A stretch of DNA of 64,000 nucleotides. It comes from Quillaja saponaria (taxonomy: Eukaryota > Streptophyta > Magnoliopsida > Fabales > Quillajaceae). The DNA is taken from the NCBI GenBank assembly GCA_029379385.1, contig CM055613.1, positions 18,494,001 to 18,558,000 of the forward strand, in the 5' to 3' direction. The notes beneath the pieces are model-generated. The model worked only from the letters and a program-made list of their open reading frames with translations. It was not told the origin of the DNA and did no database searches. Positions 12,270 through 24,477 of this stretch are shown here, in pieces; position 1 is the first letter of the stretch; every line of letters begins with the position of its first letter. The translations under genes and the position numbers were made by a program.

Positions 12270-13590
12270 ATGGATTTTATCTACGCAAGTACACATATTG
12301 ATAACTAATGTAATGAAAAGTTATGTATCGTTTTGATGAGGAATTATTACCGAAATTCGTTAATTACCAAAATTATAGCAATCTAATCTTATTCAATCAA
12401 ACGAATTAAGTTTGGACACTAATAATAACATAAAACTAACTAACAAGAATGACAAATTGACTTCTAAGAATCAATAAAGAAAACCTAGGATTACAATTCT
12501 TCTCAACACTTCATTTAAATCTCTTTTGCTTTCTCTTAATTTACTAACTGGATTGAGTTGTTAACCTAGAGTTCTAATTCAATTATAAGTATCCCCCGAT
12601 ATTCTTATAATACTATCTCCCTCAACCAATTCACTATATTCCTATGAGAATTAGATTAAGAAAAGATTTATTAGGGTTTAACTATATCTTTACTACACAT
12701 GACATGAGAGTATATCCCAATCTGACATACATAACAAATCATTCAATTAGAGAAATAAGTTTGAACACATGTTATTCCATCCATGGCTAACACTAAACTT
12801 TATTTTCCAAGTTTATTTAAGTTACCAATTTTAATCTAATTGGTGATCAATCAATTAAAAGCATTAAGCACAAGGTGAAAATAAACAACTCAATTACCAT
12901 TAACCATAAGAAATAGAGAAAAGGACAAATCCAAATTACTTGTTAATTCAATTGCAATCCTAGAGAAAGCAACTTAGTTCATACTAAACATTGAAAACAT
13001 AGACTAAAAAAATTCGTCAATGTCATTACAAGAAAACTTCATAAAATTAATAGGATAGAAAGAGAAACTACAAATTGTTAGGTTTTCAGTCTTCAATACT
13101 CCCAAAACTCATTTTGCTTCCTTACACACATATCATACGCTAATTGCTCCAGTAATAGTGTATGATACTAGTCAATCCTGTAAAACCTTAATTCATGTTA
13201 ATCTCATACAGAGTATCGCGTGGGCATAGTACCCTCAACTTTTCAATGCTGTAGCCTCCATGTCTCGAGTTCAAAGCAGCATTATACCCTATCCAGCTCT
13301 GCGGCCTCCAAAGTTTCTAAAGTAGCAACACCTACTTACTAGATTTTCCACTCTACAATCTTCATAATTTATAGCTCCTTTCCATTGTGCACTTTCAAAA
13401 CAAACACACTAAATCAATAACAAAATAAACTAACATTATTTAACATTAACTTAACAAAAATTAACAAACATCAACAACCTAAAATAACTAGCACTAAACT
13501 AAGAAACAAACTAAAACTACTAAATTCCAAATCTTTGCCATCTTCAATGCTTAAAATATGATAAAATAACTATCTTTCATAGAGTTATCA
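12270..13590 (-). mobile_element. Athila-like gypsy 5' LTR, - strand
   Basis: Read on the - strand it begins TGATAACTCTATGAAAGATAG at 13590 and ends next to the PBS at 12263. It is a diverged relative of the LTR at 8200-9650. The outer edge at 13590/13591 is sharp: the next base belongs to a copia LTR fragment, so this element probably inserted into copia DNA. Confidence 0.7.
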
Positions 13591-13830
13591 CCTTTGAATA
13601 CTTAGTTACCGTATAATTCAATCCTTTCATCATTTATATTCTGAGTTAGACATAGAGCATGGATTATATTGTCAACCCTAGCTTTGTCTAAATTCATTAG
13701 TATTTGAAACCAATTTTACATTTTGCTCCTCAAAGAGATTTCTAGAAACATTTTCTTAATTTCTTTTACTTTGCAAAGATTCATGGAACAAGACATACTT
13801 GTTTCAAGTGGCTATGGGGATATCACACAA
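13591..13830 (-). mobile_element. Ty1/copia LTR fragment
   Basis: About 240 bp match part of the copia LTR at 310-545 and 4425-4660, including ctttgtctaaat and tttactttgcaaagattc. The orientation is the same as the copy at the left end. It ends abruptly and joins copia protease sequence. Confidence 0.8.
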
Positions 13831-14190
13831 TTTTTAAAAAATGCATCTATAACTTTTATCACACAATTGACTAATGCTAAGGAGATTGTGTTTAAGTCTA
13901 TTGACAAATAACACTTGTTCCGTGTAACAAACTTCGTTGCCAATGTTACAAATTCTTTCAATCTTTCCTTTGCTGTCTCCAAATGTTACAAACCCACAGT
14001 TATTTGCTTTCACGAATGTGAACTTATCATTTTCTCTAGTCATGTGTATTGAACAACCACTGTCAAGCACCTAGGAGAACTCATGGTTTTGTCCATTGAA
14101 ACATACCTACAAACACAATCATTTAATCTTAGGTACACAAAATCTTGTGGGTCCTTTAGGTTGAAATTTCAAATTAGAAAAAGTGAATAG
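13831..14190 (-). pseudogene. Ty1/copia protease remnant
   Basis: On the - strand, 14070-13834 reads LDSGCSIHMTRENDKFTF, then VTFGDSKGKIERI, then HNLLSISQLCDKSYRCIF. This is the copia aspartic protease (DSG active site) and its conserved tail. Upstream (14100-14170) is KPKGPTRFCVPKI, the linker after the gag zinc knuckle, with an in-frame stop between. The DSG triad is intact but the domain is isolated: no integrase follows, because LTR sequence begins at 13830. Confidence 0.9.
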
Positions 14191-15934
14191 TTTGAAAACT
14201 AATTCAAATAATTTTCATAATTAAACACGATAGTTATAAATTTAAAGTTCAAACAAGAAGCAAGCACAATAAAAGAAAGTAAAGAGATAGTTTTATACTG
14301 GTTTGTCGAATAACTCAAACTACATCCACTTCCACAAGAAAGACTAATTAAGATTCCACTAGATCAACTAACAAACTGAATTGCAAAGTTCAGCTTCCTT
14401 AAATTGGTTTTGTAGGCTTAACCAAAAATCACACACAGCCATGTCTTACAAGTTTTGTCTCTTATTTTCTTCTCCAAACCCAAAGGAATTATAAGTTACA
14501 GAGAAAAATATCTCAAAAAGCACAAAAGTTTGAGCTACAGAGCTTTACAAAAAGTATGAAAGTTCTAGCTTAGTACACAAATTGATTCAATTTAGAGTAG
14601 AAGAATAAGAAGTTCAATATCAAAATGTGATAGAGATGAAAGACTCTATTAAAGGTTTGAGTTTAGGAATTTTGAAATTTGAAGTAAAAAAAATTCTATT
14701 CATTGGCTCTCTTTCTTGATGAATGACATACTTCAATTTTTTAAGATTATTAGAGATGCTGGAGGCTTTTATATCAGATCATTCAAAGATGCCCATTGTC
14801 ACCAAAGGTAATCCAAGAGGACATGTGGCGGCATCAACGAAATCATAACCTGGGAGAGAGAAGTGTTCTTCATTATGTGAAAATGATTGTGCGTAGCCTT
14901 GAGTATTGACGTGCTAGGAAGTAATAGAAGTTTTAGCTTCATACGCACATAAGAGTAAAACGAATAACAGCTCTGAAAGATCAACTCTAATATATAATCT
15001 ACTGGAACAACTCTAAAAGATCAACTGTTGGAAAAGCTTTGAGAAATTAGTTATTTTGACTTTAGGTCTTCGTGTTTTCATCTCTCGAGTCTTCAACTCT
15101 TCAGAAAATATCAACTCTTGTAACTTAACACTTGAAATAAATGAAATGATGTGTTTTGGTATATTTAGTGTAGGTCATAGTGATCAGCTGTTGACTTGAG
15201 GATCAGTTGTCCATTTAATGAAATATGTGTTTCAATAATTAGCTCTTCAAATAATAGCTCTTGTTATGAGGAGCAACTGCTCGTTTAATGAAACTATGCG
15301 TTTGACCAAACAATTCTTTAAGTTTCTGATGTTTAGATAATAGCTATTATATCTTCAACTCTTCTAACTTCAGCTCTTGACAACTATTATTCAACTTTAG
15401 TGCAACAATGCATTTAGTCATTCAACTAGAAAAAAGTTCAATTCTTCTGATTTCAGTTAGATATGATTATTAATTGAAACGTTATCATTTAACTCTGAAT
15501 AAATAGCTGATTGAAGGAGAAGATATTTGAACAGCTTCAGAGTGTCGCTTTTCAAGTGTATATGTAATCCAAACATAATGTAAAAATTAGGATAAAATTC
15601 ATATTAAATTAAACATTTCATATTAGCTTCTGGTTTAATCCAAGAAACTATTTACTATGGCCAAGGTTGGGATTTGTAGCATCTGCACCAAAGTGAGGAA
15701 CTTGCACTACACTATGAAATAGGCAAACGAAAGAAGTTCAAGAAAGAGCAAGAGCGGATTTCTCTTAGGGCATAAATTCTTGCCCTTCTCCCTTCTTTTC
15801 TAAATCATAACCATATATTCTTGGTCATATATAATTTTATTGACTGTGTGTTTTGGCATTTCATATTAACTAGAACATATTGTCTTAAGTTTCTACATCT
15901 TCGATTGTTGAAAGCTAACTTTTACTTAATACAT
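14191..15934. other. Unassigned repeat-like spacer
   Basis: No convincing gene is visible. The part 15060-15480 has many short echoes (caactcttc, cagctcttg). It also has three loose units containing aatgaaat/aatgaaac followed by a tgtgtttt-like word, at about 15143, 15219 and 15279. It may be an LTR or 3' part of a retroelement, but no terminal match was found. Confidence 0.3.
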
Positions 15935-18900
15935 CCAATAGGCCATTAATCAATTTTTTTGTGACCTAAACCTGTATGGTCTGCTAGATGATAAGCATCG
16001 TTACGCAATACTTTCTCAATTTTGAATGGCTCTTCCAAATCGAATGACCATTTACCATATTTTTTGTCTTTTTTATCCTCTATGAAAGGGAAGATTTCCA
16101 AAACAATTGACCTCATCAAACTCTTTTGGTCGAACTTTAATATTATAGGCTTTTGATATCAATTTTTTGTTAACAATGAGTCAAGAGCTGCCTTCAGCCA
16201 TTCTAATTCAATAAGCATGGACTCATTTAACTCTTTTGGAGTAAGATTGTTCAGGAAAGCTATCCCTAAAGACTTAACCATTAGTGTCCTCAGCAAGAAC
16301 GCATCATGATAGTAAGTCAAAGGGAATTGTGTAGTATTAGTCTTACTCTATTTAGAAGTTCAGACATACTATAATGCTTCAGAGAGCTTTTCATGCTAAC
16401 AACTTAGTTATCCATTATAGTTTGCTTTATTATTCTTTTCAAAGTCTTGTTAGAGGCTTCTATCTGCTTATTTTCATGTGCATAATAAGGAGTAGAATAG
16501 ATATTACAGAATCGATATTCTTTTGCATATGCCATTACCACTAACCTAGTAAACACTAAGCCTTAGTCAAACATAATAGTTTGAACAATACCAAAACTGT
16601 GTATGATGTTATGCTTTAGAATCTTGATCATTCTTTCTTGGTTGATCATTTTCAAAGGAATAGTTTCTGGCCATTTTGTTAAATAATTAGTTTCCACTAG
16701 GATCAAAAGCATATTGTTGCTAGATGGAGGGTTGACCTTGCCAATTACATACATCGCCTAACCTCTAAATGGCCAAGGTTTCACAACTAGGTGCAGTTCT
16801 AATATTAGGATTCTTTGTATATTGCTATGTTTCTTGCATGTTTTACACTTCTTTGTGTATTTAACATAGTCAGAGATCATGCTCAGCCATAAATAACCAT
16901 AGCATCTAATTAACCACCTAACTTCACACTAGATTTAATATGTTTCATAAACCTCTTCACAAGCATTGTCAATAAGTATCATGGCTTTTGGCATCCTATC
17001 ACACATTAGAAGAACATATTTAGTCGTCTGTTTGTATAATTCATTGTCAATTAAGATGTAATTTTAAGACTATATTTTAACGTTTCTTTCTATTTTTTGA
17101 TACTGGGGTTCTAAAGATAGGCCATTATCTTTTCACTACAATTTTCATATGTCTCGATGAGCATAGCTTTTGTCATGGTTAATTGATCAAAAATGGAGGA
17201 TTTGTACCTTCTCTTGAAGATAAGGGCCTGACTTGGCTCTTCGGTTACGAAGGTCAATCCAAACACTATCTAAGCCATCTCATTGGCTTTAATGTTGTCT
17301 TGTATTTACTCGATCGATACGTTAGTGAAATCATTCAACAACCTATAACTACCTCATAATATTCACTTAAGACAAGGTTGTTGACTCGGTCTACTCCAGT
17401 GACCTGATTTATGACCAATTGTGAATCTCTGTAAATATGAACATTTGAAACTCTCAGTTCTCTTAGTATCTCCAATTTAATGACTAAGGCTTCATATTCA
17501 ACCTAATTATTCGACCAATCGAAGTCTAGGTAAAAAGAATGAAGTGATACATGTCTTGAAGGTGATACCATATTACTTTGGCCTAAGTTGAACTTTAAAA
17601 TCTAGGGTTTGAAGTCTATAGACATATTATAGTCAAATTGGTCACCAGGAATATCAATACAAGGAATATGGTCAAATAGGAAATTGACCAGTGCTTGACC
17701 TTTTACCGCCTTTTGAGGAACATAACACATATTGTATTCTGAAAGAGTAATAGCTAGCCCAACAAAAAATTTTGTTCCCTAAAATAGGTTTGTTAAACAT
17801 GAAATTTACAACATCAATTTTGAATACAAAATATACTAAGACATGGATTAAATAATGCATAAGCTTAGTACAGTATTGCTAAACAAAGTTTTTCCACTGC
17901 TATGTATCTACCCTCCTTGTCATTGAATTCGACTCAGATAATGCATAACATGCTCAATTCTTGATGAATTATCTTATAAAAGCAAGACTATAACCTAATC
18001 ACTAGAGAAAAAATGTATAGCTTCAATAATTATCATGTCTTGGGTGACATTAAGACTGAAGGGTTCACCAAGTATTATTTTAGGTCACCAAAAGCACGTT
18101 TATGGAATGCCTCCCTTTAGAACTCTTCCTCATACCATAATCTAGCAAAGATGAGGAAGCCGGGATTCCGCATTAACAATTCGATATGAAATAATCGAAA
18201 AATATTTGTTACTATGTCTTGGTTTTATACTGTTTGTCTTTAATTATTGTCTTTGTTTTTTTTTTTTTATTCACCTCAATTCCCTTTGGTGCATAAGAAA
18301 ACCAGGAACTTTGCTAGCAGAGACGCCAAAAGCATACTTTAATGAATTTATTATCAAATTATGAAGTCTCAATATTGAAAAAACCTTTCCTTAAATCTGC
18401 AATATGACTTTGTATGGTAGATTTAACCACGATGCCATCAATATACACTTATATTGGCCTCGCTCAAATCTAAGGTATGGCAGTTGTAGCCCGCTAGTGG
18501 CAAGGCACATCATTCTTTACTTCAGGCAAACTTTGTGAAAGGGCCTCAACTTATCTTATTTCTTGAATAGGATTTCATTGACCAAAAGTCATTATTACCC
18601 ATTTGATAGTCCCAATGCACCCAGTGCAACTAAAGCAATATTAATCACATTTACTTCATATAAAATTTTGATTATAACCAAAGTACCCATCCATAAAAGA
18701 AAGTATTTTGCTGGCCTAATGTTGGCTTTCTTAGCATGTCAACTAGTGGCTTAGGGTACTCATCTTTTGGGAATTACCCTTTATGACGAGGCAGCCTTAC
18801 CCCCTAGCTACTCTTACGGAGAAGATAGGATAGGTTCTACCTCCATTCTCCACTAATTAATGTGAATATGGTAAGAGTACCATGCTTATATGGCACACTG

Positions 18901-18940
18901 CTTCTTTGCCAGGTTGTACTTCAGTCGTTTTCTCTTCCTC

Positions 18941-19025
18941 GTCTTGGTCATTTTAGCATAAGGAGGCATGCCTTAAGCTTCCATGTCTTGGTTATTTTGG
19001 TATAATAAGGCATGCCTTAAGCTTC
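18941..19025. repeat. 44-bp tandem duplication inside element C
   Basis: Two adjacent copies (18941-18984 and 18985-19025) each begin gtcttggt and end gcatgccttaagcttc. They differ at a few positions and by a 3-bp gap. The pair lies in the degraded pol part of the gypsy remnant. Confidence 0.85.
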
Positions 19026-21713
19026 GAGAGGTTGATGGGTGTACTAGTACCATTGTCCAGCTAGTACATCCAGAGCCTTAAAAGTCTTCGACCCTCTGCA
19101 TATATTCTCGCAGTGGCCGTGGCACGGGATACAAGCCAAAGTCACTTCTTTTTTGGTTTGTTGGCCATGAACAAGAAGCCTAATGATTGCATGGTTTCCC
19201 TGATTACCCTATAATCTCATTGTTATAGCCTACTATACGAAATGAAAATAGCAAATGCCTTATGAAATGAAATTTGTTGTCTCCGTCGGGCTGCTCTCTG
19301 CCTTATTTTCATGATATCCTTATAGTATTTCCAGTAGGGTTACCTCTGTATATTATCATCCTTATACCAAGCCTTTTTTGGGTATCTTTTCTTTTTCTCC
19401 ACCCTTTTCGGCGTATAGGCCATATTTGTTGTCTAGAGGGCTCTAGACAATTTTCCTGCAATGCATGCAAAGCTTTATTTTAGAATCCTTCAAAGTTTGA
19501 CTATCATGAAGCATCCTCTAAAGCTTTTCATTCTCAGAGCATACCAATCATCTAGTTGTTCCTGTGTCACAGGTCATGGCGCTAACGACCAACCTTAAGA
19601 CCAAAGAATGAGGCTGCAGGGTAATATATTCTGGGTCCAATTGTGTCTAACATTTATTCCTCAGCCAAAAATCTAAAGTCAAGATGCGAGTTCTCTAGCT
19701 TAAAGATTTTCCATCCAAACTTCAAAAGGTCAGCTCTCATCATATTCGCACAAATGGTCTTTGGAAATGGATCCTTATCGACCTGCATGATAGGCTTCTC
19801 TGACTATTTAAGTCTTTACATTTTGTAGCCTCCGGTAGCGCATTCCAAAAAAAAAAACAAAGTTTTTGGTATTGTGAGACTAGAAATTATGCCATTTACA
19901 ATACTATTTCCCAGCATATTCATTAGGCTTTGGTAATCTATACTTTCCGACCAATTTAATCTGCCTATGTTTAAGAAATTGGTCAAATTTCTGATTGACC
20001 TTAAAAATATCAAACAAATACTTACTATTCTAAGTCGTTATTTTTATTTTGTTTACATTTAACCTAAATGGGTCGTTATCACCTTTAGTGAGCAATTTGC
20101 ATACATAAGGCTTTCATATGACTATCTCCACTAGATTGATCTTTACATCATCATGCCATCCAAACTTATTTTGAATTTTGCATCTATCATGTTTATTTCC
20201 ATTTTCAGGTCCCTATAGTATGTCCTTTTTGAATAGTTTATCATATGCTATTCTTTGAGAAGATGATCGTGTTTGGACATGCATGATACTCACTGAAACA
20301 AATCAGTAAATTCATGATCCTCAATCTTTGTTTTCAATTTAAATGTTAATTCACTTTAGCCATGTTTACAAATTCCCTTTCTAGGATCTAAGACAAACAC
20401 TTGTTCTTAGCCTTTTTAAATCTAGCTAAAAGTCTTTTACTATTTTTTCCAGCTATTTTCGTTATCTTGGCTAGGTCAAACATTGTTACCTCATACTTAA
20501 TTTTGTAAAATTGGGTATGGAACATGCATTCCATTTGCTACTAATCCTAGGCCAAATTAGGTGGTAAAAAGATATACTAATTGAAAGTCATTCCCATCAA
20601 GAAAATGCCAAAGAGTCTAAGTTCAACATATTCTTTTACATCTCCACACTGGACTGTGGATCTCCCTACATGTTTTATGGTCGATTGACTTTTCTCCCCC
20701 AAAAAAGTAGATAATTCTAATATCTTAAGACCTCTGGAGAATGGAATGAGACAATAGATCCACTCAAGGGTATGGTTTTCTATACATAGGTCTAGTCATT
20801 GGTCGTCCTTCGAATCTTAATTGTTCTTGGATGACATCCGTAAGATGGTCACTTAACACGAGTCAATATAGGGTATTTTTGCCCTCAATTTTGAATTTGC
20901 CCACAATTTTAGTTTAAGTTTCTAATAATTTTAGCAGTAAGGGTCAATGAAACCTCCGTCATTATTTACCCAATACAAATTTTACAAAATTGGTGCATTT
21001 ACGCCACTATAGTTCAGGATGTCAAATTGTTTTCGAACCATTGATACATGTGGTCTGTGTAGATTTTGGTTACCATACTGGTTTTCCAGTATTCAGTGTA
21101 TTCATGCCAATTTGTGTTTGGTTGCATATAACTTTTCAAACATAAGTGTGTTTCGACCATTTTGGTTATGTAAGACTAGGTTAATTGGTGTTTGAGCCCC
21201 ATCTGATGTTTGATTTGGGAGACTAGCATGGGATGTGCTTGGGTAAGTCATGGTACCTACTGCGGTGTTATTCTACTATGATCCATTATGATGTTAGGGA
21301 GTGGTCCCCTACTGACATTACTAACGGGGTATCAAGGTGGTAGATACATTAAGATGTTGTTTGTCAAGGCACCACTATTCAATCTAAAAGGTATGTGGTA
21401 CATGCCTCGTGATAAATAAGGACTACGAGCAATTGTACTAATTATTGTTAGGTTTTTATCGATTAGGGGATTCAATCATAATAAACCATTATCAGCATTA
21501 CTTAAATTTAAATATTGGCATACCTCTTGATGAAAGAGTTCGTGATTTATTTATTTTTTTGAAGTTTTTTTCTCAATAGATAACTCCATTCGTTGGGCTA
21601 AAACCTCTAAATTTTGTTCTATTTGTCAGTGGAAGTTGGCAGTGATCTTATGGCATCCTTGATGGAAGTATCATCCCTATTATTATCGAATGAGAATGTG
21701 CCTTTTGAGCGTG

Positions 21714-21887
21714 CCTTATCCTTCCTTTTGTCAGGTGAGCTTGACGTTTGATGTGATGGTTGACTCACATGTCTAGCAGCAAGTGAAGACTAAGAAAGTC
21801 CCTTATCCTTCCTTTTGTCAGGTGAGCTTGATGTTTGATGTGATGGTTGACTCGCATGTCTAGCAGCAGGAGAAGACTAAGAAAGTC
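21714..21887. repeat. 87-bp tandem duplication in gag of element C
   Basis: Two adjacent 87-bp copies (21714-21800 and 21801-21887) differ at only a few bases. The unit is 29 codons long. On the - strand one frame is open through both copies and reads HASQPSHQTSSSPDKRKDK, a Ser/Gln-rich linker followed by a basic run, as common in gag. Confidence 0.9.
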
Positions 21888-22290
21888 CCCTAGTAGTACC
21901 TAAAAAAGTATGACCATAACAAGTCTAGGTTTACCAGTTCCAACCTAATTCTCTGCCACCTAAGAGATTTCCACAGGAATGTTAACCAACTTTTTTGTGA
22001 ATTTCTCTATCAACTTGGATACATGCCTATTGTCTGCTTCCTGCATTCTTGTACTAGGATTCTCAGCATCCAGTCTAGCTGTTATCACTGTTTAGTTCTT
22101 TAATTTTCGTGACTTTGTCAACCTAGAAATCATATAGGGCATGCCAAATTATTTGTGGCAACCTAAATTTCTATAGCGACATGCTAGGAAATTATTCCAA
22201 GAGAAAGAATCGAACGATTGTAAATAGCTCAACATAAGTTACTGATTCAAGCTCTAATGCAAAACACCTAGTATTTAGGTGTCTTTTATA

Positions 22291-24477
22291 TCAACTACTA
22301 CTGTCAAGTGCAATAAATCTAAGGCAAGAAAGATAATTCTACCTATTGAAATGAAAATCTAAGAAAGCTTATAAAGAAAATATAAAATGACAATAAGTAT
22401 AAAAGAAATTTAAGCCAAATTGGTATTCTTTGTGAAAATGTTTGTCTGTTTGAATACAAAGCCTTAATTGGCTTTTATAGGACTCTTTAATCTAGTTGGT
22501 TAACATTAGCCCATTAACTTACCCACTAATTAATCACATAACAAATGGTTTAAATCAATATCTTAAAAATCGAATCAGATCTGTCGGTCAAACAGTCGTT
22601 TAGAAAGAAATTTGGACCGAGTGGAACCTAAAAACCATATTGGTGGTTGGACCATCAAAAACTAATAAAAACCATAAAACCCAAGAGAACTGATAGAAAT
22701 GATAACAATTTTATTTAATTGAATCATTTTGTATTTGGGATCTAAAGAGAATTGAGTTTTAAGGTAAAATCATATTCTCCTCAAGCCCAAAAGAAAACTG
22801 AAGAAAAAACGTAAAGTTCTAAACGCAAGAGTTTTACTACGCAAAGAATGTGAGTGATTATGTTAACAATTAATGAAACATTTGTATTTTAAATTGATGT
22901 ATTATCTAACTTACTTGAATGTTATGATGCATAAATTCATAAGCCTATTGGTTAATTGTGTTGGTAAGAACTATCTTTGTGTATGTCATTGTATTTAATT
23001 ATTATCTTTTTGTTCCTTATTTCTTTTGGCATATAACATTATTATGTAAATTTATATATTATATATAATATTTAAAATTTTAATTAATATAATTATGACA
23101 TCACCAGTTTTATAATCAATTTAATCCAGGTTGAACCAGTGATATGAGACCCAATTAATTTTTTTATTTTTTTTTTTGAGTTGATTAATGGTTTGATTTT
23201 TAAAATATTAGTTTAATCGATCTTATTTGTGTAATTTCCCATGATGTATCCATCATGCCCAATCCACATGACCATTTTTTTTAATTTAACGATTAGGTAT
23301 ATCCAAGCTAACTTATGTGCATATCCATTAATCATCTTTTCGATTCAGTCAAAAATAGGCTATCCACCCTTAGACTAGGGAATTTATGATAATTTTACAT
23401 ACTTTCCACTATCTCTTTTAAGGTTATTTGAACTCAAAAAGTCAATGAAGGGACTACACGTTATTGATCACCACACCAATAGTTCCCAAATCCTTTAACC
23501 CACGTGACCATGATCTTAAAGCACTTCAATTGAATACATTCAGTCTATTGACCGAATTCTGATGACGTTTCATCACCATGTGTTTTTGTTTAATTGCATG
23601 TTCAGTGGACACTCAATTTTTGATAATAATTTTACGGAATCAACACAAAACACTAATAAAACAATCTATAATAAGTTATAATATAATTGATACTTGAAAA
23701 TTAATAGACTATAGTATTGACACATAATCACTAAACATAATTAATATTTTGACACATAATCTTGCCACATCATCCACTAATTCTCTTATATAAAATATAA
23801 GTTTCTACTATTTCAAATTAATTTCTATTATCTTTTCTCTTTGTTACATAAATTTTTTTTATGTTTCTCTCAAATTTTTCTCATCTTCACAATTTTGTTT
23901 GGTGTTTTTGAAAATATTTTTTCAAACAATTTTTTTTCTCTCACTGTTACTGCTTTACAAAAAAAATAATAATAATACACCTTACATGTACATGAATAAA
24001 TCGAATTTAAGTTGTCTCTATTTATAAATAAAAATAACTTAACTTTAAGAAAGAAAATATCAAAAATTTATTATAGTGATTTCTTCATTACTTATTATAG
24101 CTGTTCAAATAGTGAAAAAAATTAAAACAAATCTATGTTTAAAATCAAGTAAGAACTTAGTATTGATGTTAAATTTTTAATTATTTTTGTTTAATTAGAA
24201 AAGATATATGTATATTTAAAATTAATTTACAAATGTATGTAAAATATTTCTTTAAAATTAAAAATTCAAATTATAAAATACTTTTAAAATAAAATAATAA
24301 ATATAAGTTTATATAATGTTATTAATAAATTTCACAAAATTAAAAAAATTATAAATTTTAAAAATAAAATAATTCAAATGAAAACCATCTAAATCTAGTA
24401 AAAATGAAAATTTCATCCTCGATTCCTACGTCTAAGTTGCATTGTATTTTCCTCCCTTTGTAGGATTTTTCACCAAA
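22291..24477. other. AT-rich spacer without recognised gene
   Basis: No coding frame is supported. An imperfect inverted pair with a shared gatttttaa-atatt core at about 22541-22580 and 23190-23225 may mark a MITE-like element. The part 23820-24400 is very A/T-rich with homopolymer runs. Confidence 0.5.

Larger units (their letters stand above)
15935..22290 (-). pseudogene. Tat-type Ty3/gypsy gag-pol remnant (element C)
   Basis: From left to right on the - strand the order is reversed pol. The integrase C-terminal domain is at about 15940-16100 (KYGKWSFDLEEPFKIEKVL). The integrase core is at 16563-16754 (VNPPSSNNMLLILVETNYLT, then KWPETIPLK), with the first catalytic Asp position replaced by Glu. 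The integrase zinc part is at about 16780-16900 (KCKTCKKHSNIQRI). RNase H is at 17450-17860 (EYEALVIKL). The RT thumb is at 18020-18130 (FGDLK, then YLVNPSVLMSPK). RT is at about 18300-18480 (IVVKSTIQSHIADLRKGFFN), with the YVDD box damaged. The part 18560-20700 is very degraded, and gag-like sequence is at 20900-22150. Frame breaks are everywhere. LTRs could not be matched at either side. Confidence 0.8.
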
